A stretch of DNA of 48,005 bases, from assembly GCA_031268035.1 (NCBI GenBank), contig JAIRXW010000016.1:1-48005 (forward strand). Reading direction: 5' to 3'. A program made the translations under genes and the position numbers. The notes below the pieces were generated by a model that was not told where the DNA came from, did no database searches, and saw only the letters and a list, made by a program, of their open reading frames with translations. Shown one piece after another: positions 8,200-17,000 of the stretch. How positions within the stretch are numbered: position 1 is the first letter of the stretch; each line of letters opens with the position of its first letter. This DNA is from Rickettsiales bacterium (GTDB lineage Bacteria; Pseudomonadota; Alphaproteobacteria; Rickettsiales; UBA1997).

Positions 8200-11133
8200 G
8201 TGAAATTAAAAATTGTGTGGTTGTTCTCTATGGTTATGATAAGTTCATTTTTATCTGGGAAATCTGTTTTTGCTCTGGATCCCAGAGTCGGTTCGTCCAT
8301 TAGTGGTTTTAGGGTTCTAGAGAAAGAAATAATTCATAATAATGGCAGGGAGGATAGGATTTTCGTCTTTGAACATATGGGAACGGGGGCCAGAGTTCTC
8401 TATGTTAACAACATAGACCCCCATAGATTTTTTGGAATAGTGTTCTCTGCTCCAGCACTTGATAGTACCGGAGTGGTGCATATTCTTGAGCATTCTGTGC
8501 TCTCTTCTTCCCATAAATATAAGGGTGTCGATCTGTTTTTCGATCTGGCAAAATTTACTCCGGCAACTTTTCTAAATGCCTACACAAAGGAGGGACAGGT
8601 TTGCTATCTTTTCCAGACTCTGAATAACAGCGATTTTACGAATCTAATGGATGTGTATATTAATGCCGCTCTTTTCCCCGAGCTTTCGGAGGATACTTTC
8701 AAAAGAGAGGGCTGGAATTTAGAGGCCGATGGAGATGGTAATCTGAGCTATAATGGGGTAGTCTTTAACGAGATGAAGACCGCCTACTCTGATCCCCAGG
8801 AGCATTTCTGGGTGGAGTCTTTCAAAAATTTGTTTCCCGGATTAGAATTTGACTATGGCGGGCTGCCTAATCACATTATAGACCTGACCCATGAAAATCT
8901 ACTGAAATACCATAGAGATACTCATAATCCCTCGAATTCTCTGACAATTATCTACGGCCGGGGGAATATAAAGAAAGAACTTGGTCTGCTGAATAGCAAT
9001 TTTAAAAAATTCGAAAGGAGAGAGCCGCTCAGGCCTAACTTTGAGGATAGGCTACTCTCTTCCCCGGTGAAGAAAGTTCTGGCCTATCCGGCTGCTAAAG
9101 ATGAAGAGCATTCCTATTTGGTTTTTTCCTATGTGTTGGGAGATGTGGGAGATGTGGTTGCTAACTCTAAGGCTGACTCTCTGGCTTTTTTGCTGGCAGG
9201 CTATGAGGAGGCGCCTCTGAAGAGAGAAATTGTGAAAAGTGGATTGGCTACGGACGTTGGTGTTAACATCGACTCTGGAAAAAATAAGACAGCTCTTTTC
9301 ATTGTGTTCGAGGGTGTGGAAAAGAAAAATGAAGGCAAAATCGAATTTGCCCTGGAAAAAGTTCTTAGAGAGGTGGCGGATTTTGGTTTTGGGGAGATGG
9401 CGGAGGAGGCCGCTCTGTCCATGCAAAAGTATAGGATTAGAAACGAGAGTAGGTTCAAATTTGCCTTCAGTAGAAATGATGAGAATATTTTCTCTATAAA
9501 TGATGCCTACATGCTAGGAAAGGACTACAAATTGTTTCTGGATGGGGAGAGAAGGGGGGCCGAGTTTGAAAAAATTACTGGGGACAGGAATTTCTGGAGA
9601 ACTTTTCTGAGGAAGAATCTTCTGGAGAATAGGCAGCGGGCTGAAATAACCTTCCGTCCCGATGATCGTATGTTCGATCGACAGAATGAAGAAATAAATT
9701 CTAAGCTTGCTGTTCTAAAGAAAAATATGAGTGGTCCGGAACTGGAGCAACTTAGGCTGGAAACCGAAAGATTCCGAAAAGCCTCTGCTGCGGAGATAGA
9801 GACAAATTTTCCAAGAATTTCTCTGAGGGACTGGAAGGATGAAAAATTAACCAGCAGAGTGAAAAGGGAGAATTTTGAGGAGGTAAAATTACTCCACAGT
9901 GATACAAAGAAAAATGGCAATGGCCTGGCCCAGATTGCCTTTGCCTTCAACATAAATATTCCCCACGAGATTCTGCCCGCTGTGGGCATCTACAGCCTGT
10001 TGTTTGACAAACTTGGCTCTGGAACGAAGAGCAACGCGGACCTGTATCTCGAACAGACTAGGATCCTTGGTCACCGCATTGACAGGAGCATTCTGCTGAA
10101 ACCTACCTACGGGGGCGAGGGCATTGTGAGTCGCTTTATTGTCAAAGTTAGGGGTTTCGACGATGCGCTGGGGGAGAAATCCTTTGAACTGTTGAATGAA
10201 AACCTGTTCGGGCTCGACTACGATGGGCAGAAAAATGAGATTAGGAATATATTGGATCGGGCGCTGCAGGAGATAGAAATGGATCTAAAAAGAGATGGAT
10301 ATTTCCTATTTTCCGATGTGTCCGAAAGAAGTATAACAAATTCCTATCTTGGCGGTGAAAAATATTATTTATATCTGAAGGATTTACTGGAAGATTGGGA
10401 TGCAGGCTTCAGAAAACTATTGGCAGATTTGAACTATGTGAGAAGCAATCTTTTTGTGAGAAAAAATCTGGTGGTTGGTGTTGTCGGCAGCAAAAGAGTT
10501 CTTGGGGAGAGTAGGAAATATATAAAGAGTTTGCCCCGGGGCTTTTCGAAGGGACAGGCCCGTGACTTTACTCTGAAGAAGCTAAATCAGGCTAGAATCG
10601 TGCCGGCTAGAAACTATAGAAATTATCTAAGATGTGATTCGAGAGGAAAAACCTGGGAATTACATTTTCTGCCGGCGCTTCTAACTTGGAACTATTTGTA
10701 TCCGGAGGTTAGAAAAAAGAGGGGCGCCTATGGGTCAAAACTCAGTATGGAGTATGACCAAATGATGTTCTATAGCTATTCGGATCCAAACGTAGCTAAT
10801 ACCTTTGATGTGTTTAGGGGTGCTGGCGAGTTTCTCCGAAACCTCACAATGTCCGTCAGAGACTTCGAGGGGGTTAAGATAAAGGCGCTGGCTGTGTATC
10901 TCCACCCTAGAACGGATCTTGATAGTGGCATGAAAATTCTAGAGGACTATCTGATAGGAAGAACTGACAAAAATATTGAGAATGAGTACAGAACCATAAG
11001 AAATCTAAAGCTAGATGACGTGAAGATTCTTGGTGACTATATCGACCAATGTGTCGGCGATTCTCAGATTGCAACGGAAGGTCCCAGAGAGGGTATAGAG
11101 AGTAACAAAAATCTTTTTGATGAGATTAAATAG
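8200..11133 (+). CDS. M16C zinc peptidase, PreP-like (presequence protease family)
   Basis: A 977-residue insulinase-family metallopeptidase. The inverted zinc motif HILEH is at 94-98, with Glu97 as catalytic base, and the third ligand is Glu191 in VVFNEMK. This spacing and the text around FNAYT and FKREGWN match the M16C (PreP/Cym1) branch, whose members are single chains of about 1000 residues enclosing peptides in a chamber. The GTG start gives a signal peptide (MKLKIVWLFSMVMISSFLSGKSVFA), so the enzyme is exported, probably clearing signal peptides or small peptides in the periplasm. No alternative start keeps the signal peptide. It is followed by thyA after 87 bases. Family and active site are certain; substrate is inferred. 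Confidence 0.92.
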   Translation: MKLKIVWLFSMVMISSFLSGKSVFALDPRVGSSISGFRVLEKEIIHNNGREDRIFVFEHMGTGARVLYVNNIDPHRFFGIVFSAPALDSTGVVHILEHSVLSSSHKYKGVDLFFDLAKFTPATFLNAYTKEGQVCYLFQTLNNSDFTNLMDVYINAALFPELSEDTFKREGWNLEADGDGNLSYNGVVFNEMKTAYSDPQEHFWVESFKNLFPGLEFDYGGLPNHIIDLTHENLLKYHRDTHNPSNSLTIIYGRGNIKKELGLLNSNFKKFERREPLRPNFEDRLLSSPVKKVLAYPAAKDEEHSYLVFSYVLGDVGDVVANSKADSLAFLLAGYEEAPLKREIVKSGLATDVGVNIDSGKNKTALFIVFEGVEKKNEGKIEFALEKVLREVADFGFGEMAEEAALSMQKYRIRNESRFKFAFSRNDENIFSINDAYMLGKDYKLFLDGERRGAEFEKITGDRNFWRTFLRKNLLENRQRAEITFRPDDRMFDRQNEEINSKLAVLKKNMSGPELEQLRLETERFRKASAAEIETNFPRISLRDWKDEKLTSRVKRENFEEVKLLHSDTKKNGNGLAQIAFAFNINIPHEILPAVGIYSLLFDKLGSGTKSNADLYLEQTRILGHRIDRSILLKPTYGGEGIVSRFIVKVRGFDDALGEKSFELLNENLFGLDYDGQKNEIRNILDRALQEIEMDLKRDGYFLFSDVSERSITNSYLGGEKYYLYLKDLLEDWDAGFRKLLADLNYVRSNLFVRKNLVVGVVGSKRVLGESRKYIKSLPRGFSKGQARDFTLKKLNQARIVPARNYRNYLRCDSRGKTWELHFLPALLTWNYLYPEVRKKRGAYGSKLSMEYDQMMFYSYSDPNVANTFDVFRGAGEFLRNLTMSVRDFEGVKIKALAVYLHPRTDLDSGMKILEDYLIGRTDKNIENEYRTIRNLKLDDVKILGDYIDQCVGDSQIATEGPREGIESNKNLFDEIK

Positions 11134-11220
11134 CCTATATCATCCTAGAATGTTCTGTTGGCTGCTTCCCATTAGGGATGGATTTCTGGATCTGAATTGT
11201 GGAATAATAGGGAGATTGCT

Positions 11221-12000
11221 ATGAAACAATATCTTGAATTACTTAGAAATGTTTTGGGAAATGGCGTTCGGAAGGACGATCGGACTGGCGTGGGAACTCT
11301 GTCGATATTCGGCACACAGAGTAGATATGATTTAAATGATGGCTTTCCGCTGGTGACCACAAAAAAGATGCATTTGAAGTCTATAATATATGAATTACTC
11401 TGGTTTCTGAGGGGCGACACCAATTTGGGCTATCTGAAGGAACATGGTGTAAAAATATGGGACGAGTGGGCCGATGAAAATGGAGATCTGGGGCCAGTCT
11501 ACGGCAAACAATGGCGCAATTTTGGCGGTGTTGACCAGATATCGGAGGTGATCAGTACTCTAAAAACCAATCCAAATTCCAGAAGAATTCTGGTGTCCGC
11601 CTGGAATCCTCCCGAGGTGAACAGAATGCGTCTCCCTCCGTGCCACACGCTGTTTCAGTTTTTTGTCCTCAACAATAAGCTCAGCTGTCAAATGTACCAG
11701 AGATCGGCGGATTGTTTCCTTGGAGTTCCCTTTAACATAGCTTCCTACGCTCTGCTGACGATGATGATGGCCCAGGTCTGTGGCATGCAGCTGGGAGAAT
11801 TTATCCACAGTACAGGGGACACCCACATATATTTAAATCACCTAGAGCAGGTTAGACTGCAGCTAGGAAGAGAGCCCCATCCTCTGCCGAAAATGATTTT
11901 AAATCCAAAAGTGAAGGACATATTTTCCTTTGGCTACGAAGATTTCAATCTAGCCGACTACAGATGTCATCCTTCGATCTCGGGGGAAGTGGCCGTCTGA
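11221..12000 (+). CDS. thyA: Thymidylate synthase ThyA
   Basis: ThyA methylates dUMP to dTMP using methylenetetrahydrofolate. The start is the ATG at 11221, preceded by GGGAG and matching the conserved MKQYLELL beginning; an upstream in-frame TTG (11197) is rejected. The 259 residues are close to the usual 264. Signatures: [34 protein letters not shown], the nucleophile Cys141 in [34 protein letters not shown], and GDTHIYLNH. The C-terminus SGEVAV replaces the usual APVAI. The classical folate enzyme is noteworthy because Rickettsia and many relatives carry the flavin-dependent ThyX. No folA is adjacent. Confidence 0.97.
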   Translation: MKQYLELLRNVLGNGVRKDDRTGVGTLSIFGTQSRYDLNDGFPLVTTKKMHLKSIIYELLWFLRGDTNLGYLKEHGVKIWDEWADENGDLGPVYGKQWRNFGGVDQISEVISTLKTNPNSRRILVSAWNPPEVNRMRLPPCHTLFQFFVLNNKLSCQMYQRSADCFLGVPFNIASYALLTMMMAQVCGMQLGEFIHSTGDTHIYLNHLEQVRLQLGREPHPLPKMILNPKVKDIFSFGYEDFNLADYRCHPSISGEVAV

Positions 12001-12088
12001 GACCGGTTTCCAGGGGCGACGGGAGGAGGCGCCGTCATGTTTTAGCTAGTCCATCGATCTAGAGAAATAGGCTTTACTGATATAAAGT

Positions 12089-12118
12089 TACTCATGAATA
12101 TGAGTAGCTGATATTTTT
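12089..12118 (+). terminator. Possible weak intrinsic terminator after thyA
   Basis: TACTCAT (12089-12095), a four-base loop and ATGAGTA (12100-12106) form a perfect 7-bp stem, followed by GCTGATATTTTT. The stem is AT-rich and the T-run starts a few bases late, so termination is only plausible. The palindrome could instead be an operator for the pal promoter about 45 bases downstream. Confidence 0.35.
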
Positions 12119-12150
12119 GCCAAATAATGAATAAAATAAGTTTGTGCCTA

Positions 12151-12178
12151 TTGATTTCTAAAAAATTCGGTTTATCAT
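12151..12178 (+). promoter_or_regulatory. Promoter of pal
   Basis: TTGATT (12151-12156), a 16-base spacer and TATCAT (12173-12178) lie about 30 bases before the pal ATG. The same TTGATT -35 box recurs at several other promoters in this window. Confidence 0.55.
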
Positions 12179-12208
12179 GCACGTCATCTGTAACCATTGG
12201 GACTTTTT

Positions 12209-12664
12209 ATGAATAAAAAATTAATTTTATTATCAACTATTCTATTGTTAGCTGGCTGTGCCGAGAACTATGAACCCGTTTCTTCTGCGGGCCAGAGTGA
12301 AATTGAAAAGCCTAGTGAGGAAAAGGCGGAGAAGGGAAATAAGGTGTTTTTCGCCTTCAATAGTGCTGTTCTTAGCAAAGTTGCGAAGAGTACACTAGAT
12401 CAGCTGGCTTCTAAACTAGTCAAAGAAAAAACTTCTACCACTGTAGTGGAGGGCCACTGTGATGAGAGGGGCACAAGGGAATATAACCTAGCTCTCGGTC
12501 AGAGAAGGGCCAATGCTGTTAAAAAATATCTGATTTCTAAAGGAGTAGCCTCCAAAAGAATTGGAACTAAGAGTTTTGGTAAGGAAAAACCCGCTGTTTT
12601 TGGGAAGGGTGAAGCCATATGGTCCCAGAATAGAAGGGGCGTGATCGTTGTTAGCGGCGAGTAG
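12209..12664 (+). CDS. pal: Peptidoglycan-associated lipoprotein Pal
   Basis: A 151-residue outer-membrane lipoprotein that binds peptidoglycan and works with TolB in the Tol-Pal system for outer-membrane constriction and integrity. The signal peptide ends in the lipobox LLAGC (Cys17), followed by a short acidic linker and the OmpA-like domain (about 45-150) with the diaminopimelate-binding text EGHCDERGTREYNLALGQRRA. The ATG at 12209 gives the normal lipoprotein start; a TTG at 12197 is rejected. tolB, normally just upstream, is absent here and replaced by thyA, so the Tol operon is split in this genome. Confidence 0.95.
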   Translation: MNKKLILLSTILLLAGCAENYEPVSSAGQSEIEKPSEEKAEKGNKVFFAFNSAVLSKVAKSTLDQLASKLVKEKTSTTVVEGHCDERGTREYNLALGQRRANAVKKYLISKGVASKRIGTKSFGKEKPAVFGKGEAIWSQNRRGVIVVSGE

Positions 12665-12728
12665 AAGAGATCACTGATCTGGCGGAAGAGATCGCGCACT
12701 GTTTAGGTGTGCTGTCTTTTTCTATGTT

Positions 12729-12748
12729 CCCCCTGGTCCTTCTGGGGG
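12729..12748. other. Hairpin in the pal / M23 spacer
   Basis: The 226-base gap 12665-12890 is GC-richer than its surroundings. It contains CCCCC (12729-12733) and GGGGG (12744-12748) separated by ten bases. No T-run follows. I see no tRNA, SRP RNA or RNase P core in the gap. It may be a leader or an RNA-stability element. Confidence 0.25.
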
Positions 12749-12890
12749 AGGGTGTGGTTGGCTGTAGTGCTACTGGCCTAGTCCTGAGGTAGCTATGGGT
12801 TAGCCCGGTGGGTGCGCAGCCATCTATTATCGTTGGTCCCGAAAGGGTTTCGCCGGAGAGTGGTGTTGATGAATTGAGTTTAGGGTAACT

Positions 12891-13949
12891 ATGTGGAAAA
12901 GATTCCTCAGCGACAATTACGTTGTCTCTATATCTGAAGTTGGCATAGAGAGTAGAAAGATTGGGCCCATGACTAGAGTGCTCCATTTCTTCTTCTCTCT
13001 CTGGGTGGCGTTTTCTACTCTGTTCTTTTTCCATCGAGTGAGAAAGCGGGCGAGGTGGTCCATGGAAATCTATGAGTTGAAGATTGTTAATGCTGAGCTA
13101 AATGAAAAGGTGGCGGATCTTGATCTGGCTGTCAATGAGCTGAGGAGGTATTTTCGTACTCTAAACTACTATGATAGATTCAGGAAATTTGATATGGATG
13201 GAGCCGGCAGAACAATTGATGATAGTATGTTGGGTGTTGCCAATCTTTCCACCGGTGCCAGCAACTACAGCAGAGCAAAACCCATTTTAGCTAATATAGC
13301 CAAGAATCTTTCCCTGCTAAATGGGGAGATGGAGTTGCGAGTTGAGAGTCTAGGTGCTATTCTGAAACTCGTTCGACTGAACGAAGGCGCCCCTTCTGGG
13401 GAAGTTTCTGAACTGAAAGCTGGAGATAGTAAAATGACCTCCAGAGTTGTCTACAATATAGGACGTCTTGGGGCTCTAGAGAGTCGTCTAGATTCGGCTC
13501 CGATAACGATGCCCATGCAGGATTGTAGAATATCTAGCCACTATGGGATGCGTCTAGATCCTTTCAGTAAAAAAATGAAACTTCACAATGGAATTGATCT
13601 GGTGGGGCCGTACAGATCGAATGTTCTTGCCCCTGCTGGAGGGCGAGTGGTTGCCATTCGCTCGAGTAAGGAGATGGGGAATGTTGTGTCTTTGGACCAT
13701 GGGAATGGCATAATTACTACCTATGGTCATCTATATAGGGCCCATGTCACCGTTGGTCAACGGGTGGAGAGAGGAGAGGCCATAGCCACCCAGGGCGCTA
13801 GTGGTCTGAGGTCTACCGGGGCCCATGTGCACTATGAGATTAATGTGCGCAATGCCAGCCAGGATCCAAATAATTTTATTCGGGTGGGCAAGTTGTTGGA
13901 TATTAGCGCAGGAGAAAAATCTAAAAAAAGTGAGGCTATTGTCTACTAG
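12891..13949 (+). CDS. M23 (LytM) family cell-wall endopeptidase
   Basis: A 352-residue protein with one membrane segment (about 27-47) and a periplasmic part. A coiled-coil-like region (about 55-100) precedes the C-terminal M23 domain (about 205-330). The zinc and catalytic residues are complete: HNGID (His232, Asp236), GHLYRAHV in the middle, and HVH (His312, His314), so it should be an active DD-endopeptidase rather than an EnvC-like activator. It is immediately upstream of a bactofilin gene, the arrangement seen for LmdC-BacA and Csd1-CcmA, where a bactofilin scaffold localises the hydrolase to shape the cell. That pairing is established in other genera; its working here is inferred. Confidence 0.92.
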   Translation: MWKRFLSDNYVVSISEVGIESRKIGPMTRVLHFFFSLWVAFSTLFFFHRVRKRARWSMEIYELKIVNAELNEKVADLDLAVNELRRYFRTLNYYDRFRKFDMDGAGRTIDDSMLGVANLSTGASNYSRAKPILANIAKNLSLLNGEMELRVESLGAILKLVRLNEGAPSGEVSELKAGDSKMTSRVVYNIGRLGALESRLDSAPITMPMQDCRISSHYGMRLDPFSKKMKLHNGIDLVGPYRSNVLAPAGGRVVAIRSSKEMGNVVSLDHGNGIITTYGHLYRAHVTVGQRVERGEAIATQGASGLRSTGAHVHYEINVRNASQDPNNFIRVGKLLDISAGEKSKKSEAIVY

Positions 13950-14029
13950 ATATAGATTGTTCCCGCTCTGTATTTTTTTGAGAACCTTCCTGGAGGAGGA
14001 TAAACGGACTAGTTATTTTTCTAAGAATG

Positions 14030-14057
14030 TTGCTTATTTTTTAAGTCCAATTATAAC
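14030..14057 (+). promoter_or_regulatory. Promoter of the bactofilin-cysS unit
   Basis: TTGCTT (14030-14035), a 16-base spacer and TATAAC (14052-14057) lie 47 bases before the bactofilin ATG. The -10 box is good and the -35 box moderate. Confidence 0.45.
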
Positions 14058-14104
14058 ATGAAGGGTATATTTTAATTATTTTAGTTGGAGAAGTGGAGAT
14101 TGTT

Positions 14105-14488
14105 ATGTCGTTGATTAAAAATCTTACAAGGGATACCACGCCCTCGCTGGTGTCTGGGGGAACAGTTTTTTTTGGAGATATAAAGAACTGTAATAATATT
14201 GAAATAGAGGGACACATCGAGGGCAATGTTGCATCTGATGTTGTGACCATTCGCGAAAACGGTCTACTGAAGGGAGATGTGGTGGCCAAGGTATTCAATA
14301 TTAAGGGTACATTCGAGGGGAAGGTCTATAGCGAAAAAATAAACATTTCTGATACGGCCGTTATCCTTGGTGTTCTGGAATATAAATTTTTAGCTGTCGA
14401 CTATGGGGCTAATGTGAACTGCGAATTAAAAAGAGTTGCGAGCGACAAAGCAAAACAGGAGCCACAAAAATTGGAGCCAAAAAAGTAA
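14105..14488 (+). CDS. Bactofilin, polymer-forming cytoskeletal protein
   Basis: A 127-residue protein with the bactofilin (DUF583) core at about 15-105: repeating strands such as FFGDIKNCNNIEIEGHIEGNV and LLKGDVVAKVFNIKGTFEGKV that form a right-handed beta helix polymerising without nucleotide. The short N-terminal tail (MSLIKNLTRD) is the usual membrane-touching peptide, and the C-terminal tail is Lys/Glu/Pro-rich. The start is the ATG at 14105 with GGAG before it; a GTG at 14093 is rejected. It follows the M23 endopeptidase and precedes cysS by seven bases. It probably scaffolds the M23 enzyme at specific envelope sites. Confidence 0.95.
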   Translation: MSLIKNLTRDTTPSLVSGGTVFFGDIKNCNNIEIEGHIEGNVASDVVTIRENGLLKGDVVAKVFNIKGTFEGKVYSEKINISDTAVILGVLEYKFLAVDYGANVNCELKRVASDKAKQEPQKLEPKK

Positions 14489-14495
14489 ATAGAGG

Positions 14496-15665
14496 ATGTT
14501 GAGTCTATTTAATACTCTGACCAGCAGAGTGGAGAAATTCGAACCCCTGGGAAAATCTAAACCCGTCGGGCTCTATGCCTGTGGTCCCACGGTCTATGAT
14601 AGGGCCCATGTAGGCCACGGAAGGGTGACCGTTGTGGTGGATACACTTGTGAGGTTGCTGAGGGTACTCTATGGCGATGTTGTCTATGTCAGAAATATTA
14701 CAGATGTCGATGATAAAATAAATGCCAGAGCCCAGCAGGAAAAAGTATCCATAGGCGATCTAACCGGTAGAGTGATACTTCTCCATGAAAATGATATGCT
14801 CTATCTTAGGAATCTCGGACCAACCCATGAGCCCAGAGTCACAGAACATATAGCCTGCATTATAGAGACCATAGACAGAATAGTGAGAAATGGGCATGGG
14901 TATGTGAAAAATGGCCATGTGTTTTTCAGTGTCAGCAGCTATGGAGATTATGGAATCCTGTCCCATGTGGATGGGGGCAAATTATTGAATGCAGTTAGAA
15001 TTGAAGATAACCCAGATAAACGGAATCCATTGGATTTTGTTCTCTGGAAGCCCAGCTCGGCTGATGATGACCAATCCATTAGATTCTCTAGCCCCTGGGG
15101 CGTTGGTAGGCCGGGCTGGCACATTGAATGTTCTGCGATGAGCCAACAATATCTAGGGAGTGATTTTGATATACATTGTGGAGGAATGGATCTAAAATTT
15201 CCCCACCACGAAAACGAAATTGCCCAGAGCAGATGCGCCTTTCCGGGTAGTAATTTTGCTAATTTTTGGTTTCATGTGGGATTTTTGATGGTGGATGGGA
15301 AAAAAATGTCAAAATCTCTGGGAAATTTTGTGACCATTGATGAGCTTAGAATGAATAATTTGTCAGGCTGTGTTGTCAGACTAGCCGTGGCTAGAAACCA
15401 CTACAGGAAACCCCTAAATTTTGATCTGAATCTAATCAGGGAGTCGGAGAATTTGCTCAGGGGTCTCCATAGGAATTTAGAGGACACCGGAGAGGGCCAC
15501 CCGGTTCCGGAGGAAATTATAGATGATCTCTGCGACGATCTTAACATTCCAAAGACTATCGCCACTCTCGGTAAATTTAAAAAAAACAGGGAATTCGCTA
15601 AACTTCGGGGAGCTTTAGAATTTCTTGGACTGTTTGATAAAAATCTATGCCCCCAGATAAAATGA
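14496..15665 (+). CDS. cysS: Cysteinyl-tRNA synthetase, C-terminally short
   Basis: Class I synthetase charging tRNA-Cys. Zinc ligands are visible at Cys29 (YACGPTVYD), Cys212 (WHIECSAM) and His237 or 238 (FPHHENE). The ATP signatures are HVGH (38-41, with GR in place of the usual AR) and KMSKS (270-274). The catalytic core is intact. The protein stops at 389 residues, whereas typical CysRS has about 460: the C-terminal anticodon-recognition portion, normally with an ARxxKDW-like helix and IRD strand, is largely missing. The frames after the stop show no convincing continuation, so this looks like a settled truncation, not a fresh frameshift. It starts seven bases after the bactofilin stop. 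Confidence 0.95.
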   Translation: MLSLFNTLTSRVEKFEPLGKSKPVGLYACGPTVYDRAHVGHGRVTVVVDTLVRLLRVLYGDVVYVRNITDVDDKINARAQQEKVSIGDLTGRVILLHENDMLYLRNLGPTHEPRVTEHIACIIETIDRIVRNGHGYVKNGHVFFSVSSYGDYGILSHVDGGKLLNAVRIEDNPDKRNPLDFVLWKPSSADDDQSIRFSSPWGVGRPGWHIECSAMSQQYLGSDFDIHCGGMDLKFPHHENEIAQSRCAFPGSNFANFWFHVGFLMVDGKKMSKSLGNFVTIDELRMNNLSGCVVRLAVARNHYRKPLNFDLNLIRESENLLRGLHRNLEDTGEGHPVPEEIIDDLCDDLNIPKTIATLGKFKKNREFAKLRGALEFLGLFDKNLCPQIK

Positions 15666-15743
15666 GCCTGGAGCCAGGGCTTGGGAAAGTTATTTCCGGT
15701 CTGGCGGATAGGTTAGTGGGGAAATTACAGTGTGGGAGAGTCT

Positions 15744-16046
15744 ATGGACAGGAAGAAATTTCAGAAAAATATTGAGGATTTTATCTGTGAGAATTGTGGA
15801 CGATTTGTTCGGGGCAATGGCTTTACAAATCATTGTCCCGACTGTCTTTTTTCTAAACATGTCGACATTAATCCTGGAGATAGGGCCTGCAGTTGCTGTG
15901 GCCTGATGCGACCCGTTTCTCTCGAATGTAAAAACGGTAACTTTGTTGTGGTCCATGAGTGTCTTCGGTGTCATTTCAGAAGAAACAACAGAGTATTGGA
16001 AACCGATAACATTGAGGAACTTATTAGAAAATTAGCTTTCTCCTAG
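15744..16046 (+). CDS. RNHCP domain zinc-ribbon-like protein
   Basis: A 100-residue protein made of one RNHCP domain. It carries CxxC-type pairs in FICENCG, HCPDCLFS, CSCCGLMRP and ECLRCHFRRNN, which should bind zinc. The name-giving motif appears here as TNHCPDC. The family is widespread but has no established function; a nucleic-acid or translation-related role has been supposed. The start is the ATG at 15744 with GGGAG just upstream; a GTG at 15732 is rejected. It follows cysS in the same direction with a 78-base gap. Confidence 0.88.
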   Translation: MDRKKFQKNIEDFICENCGRFVRGNGFTNHCPDCLFSKHVDINPGDRACSCCGLMRPVSLECKNGNFVVVHECLRCHFRRNNRVLETDNIEELIRKLAFS

Positions 16047-16071
16047 GCTAAGGAAGCACGCACCAGGCTAG

Positions 16072-16794
16072 TCACTGGCGCCGTTCCATGGCGATTTTTC
16101 TGAGTTCCTGGGGCAATTTCTCAACGGCATAGCGAAAGGCGATTCTAGGCATTATATCTCTTTTGGCCATCAGATAGTCGAATATTTCGTCTGGATGGGC
16201 CTCACTGGCAACCTTCAGAAGCCAACCGTAGCCCTTCTGGACCATATCGTCTCTATCCTGCAGCAGTGCCTCGGCTATGGAGAGAATGTCCGACAGAAAT
16301 TTTCCCCTGCGAGCTGGTATTATCAGAGAAACTGCCGACGCCCTTTTTTGCCATCGATTTTTAGATCTCGTCCATGATTTCAGTCTCTCTATGAATTCCG
16401 GGTACATCTCTATAAACGCTCCCACACTGTGATTACACAGTGAATCACAGTTTGCCCAGTTGCTAACAAATTGGGCTATCCAATATTCCAGCGTGTAGAA
16501 ATCGTCGGGTGTGTAGGATTTTCTCAGAGCATAGGCCAATTCACAGGCCAGTTCGCATTTTTCTAGGCGACCTGATTTCCACAGTTCTTCGCAGAGAGAG
16601 AACACCTCACTTTTGGGCCTCCCCTTTAGAGCTACCAGGATATTCTTTCCTATCTTTTTGACTCTGGCGCTGTCTACTCCGTAGGGGTGTATTTCCTCTC
16701 TGAAAAAACGCCCCATGCTGTTCTTTCTTTCTTCGGAGGAGAAGGCTAGTAGATCTTTCTCCAGGGTGTCTACCAGATCCATAACTTCAGGCAC
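16072..16794 (-). CDS. alkD: AlkD-type DNA glycosylase (DNA alkylation repair)
   Basis: A 240-residue all-helical HEAT-like-repeat protein of the AlkC/AlkD family, which removes N3- and N7-alkylated purines without flipping the base into a pocket. Trp113 and Asp117 in WANCDSLCNH, and Arg151 in RWQKRASAV, match in spacing the Trp109/Asp113/Arg148 active cluster of Bacillus cereus AlkD. Other family text includes YGVDSARVKKIGK and DMVQKGYGWLLKVAS. It is convergent with the RNHCP gene (25-base gap) and stands alone on its strand. The family call is firm; substrate range is inferred from the conserved residues. Confidence 0.92.
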   Translation of the reverse strand: MPEVMDLVDTLEKDLLAFSSEERKNSMGRFFREEIHPYGVDSARVKKIGKNILVALKGRPKSEVFSLCEELWKSGRLEKCELACELAYALRKSYTPDDFYTLEYWIAQFVSNWANCDSLCNHSVGAFIEMYPEFIERLKSWTRSKNRWQKRASAVSLIIPARRGKFLSDILSIAEALLQDRDDMVQKGYGWLLKVASEAHPDEIFDYLMAKRDIMPRIAFRYAVEKLPQELRKIAMERRQ

Positions 16795-16958
16795 TTTTGT
16801 TGAGTTTTTAGGAGGAGAATCTAGCCACTAGCAGTTAAATTACAATAAATAAAAATACGATGGTCATTGTTTGCTGTTGTGACTGGACCCCGGCAGGAGA
16901 AAAATAATTTTTCCCGTGGAATCGATTCTGTGGGGGCGTCCAGAAAATAAGCTCCAGA

Positions 16959-16987
16959 TTGACTTATGCGAATCTATGCCATAGATT
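16959..16987 (+). promoter_or_regulatory. Promoter of tRNA-Gln
   Basis: TTGACT (16959-16964), a 17-base spacer and TAGATT (16982-16987) end 13 bases before the tRNA, a typical distance for a tRNA promoter. Confidence 0.6.
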
Positions 16988-17000
16988 GTTCATATTCCAA

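Noticed and set aside
8178-8206. TTGACA at 8178 as the M16 gene promoter
   Set aside because: No -10 box lies 16-18 bases downstream, and such a promoter would start transcription inside the signal peptide coding region; the site fits better as half of the inverted repeat.
9201-9989. Minus-strand frames within the M16 gene
   Set aside because: They lie wholly inside a gene with intact catalytic motifs and have no domain or ribosome-binding site of their own.
12665-12890. Possible RNase P or SRP RNA gene in the GC-rich pal / M23 gap
   Set aside because: Neither conserved core was found and the gap is too short for RNase P RNA; only a 5-bp hairpin is evident.
15666-15743. Continuation of cysS in another frame after its stop
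   Set aside because: The +1/-1 frames beyond 15665 show only a loose resemblance to the CysRS tail and none of its conserved residues, so a frameshift is not supported.
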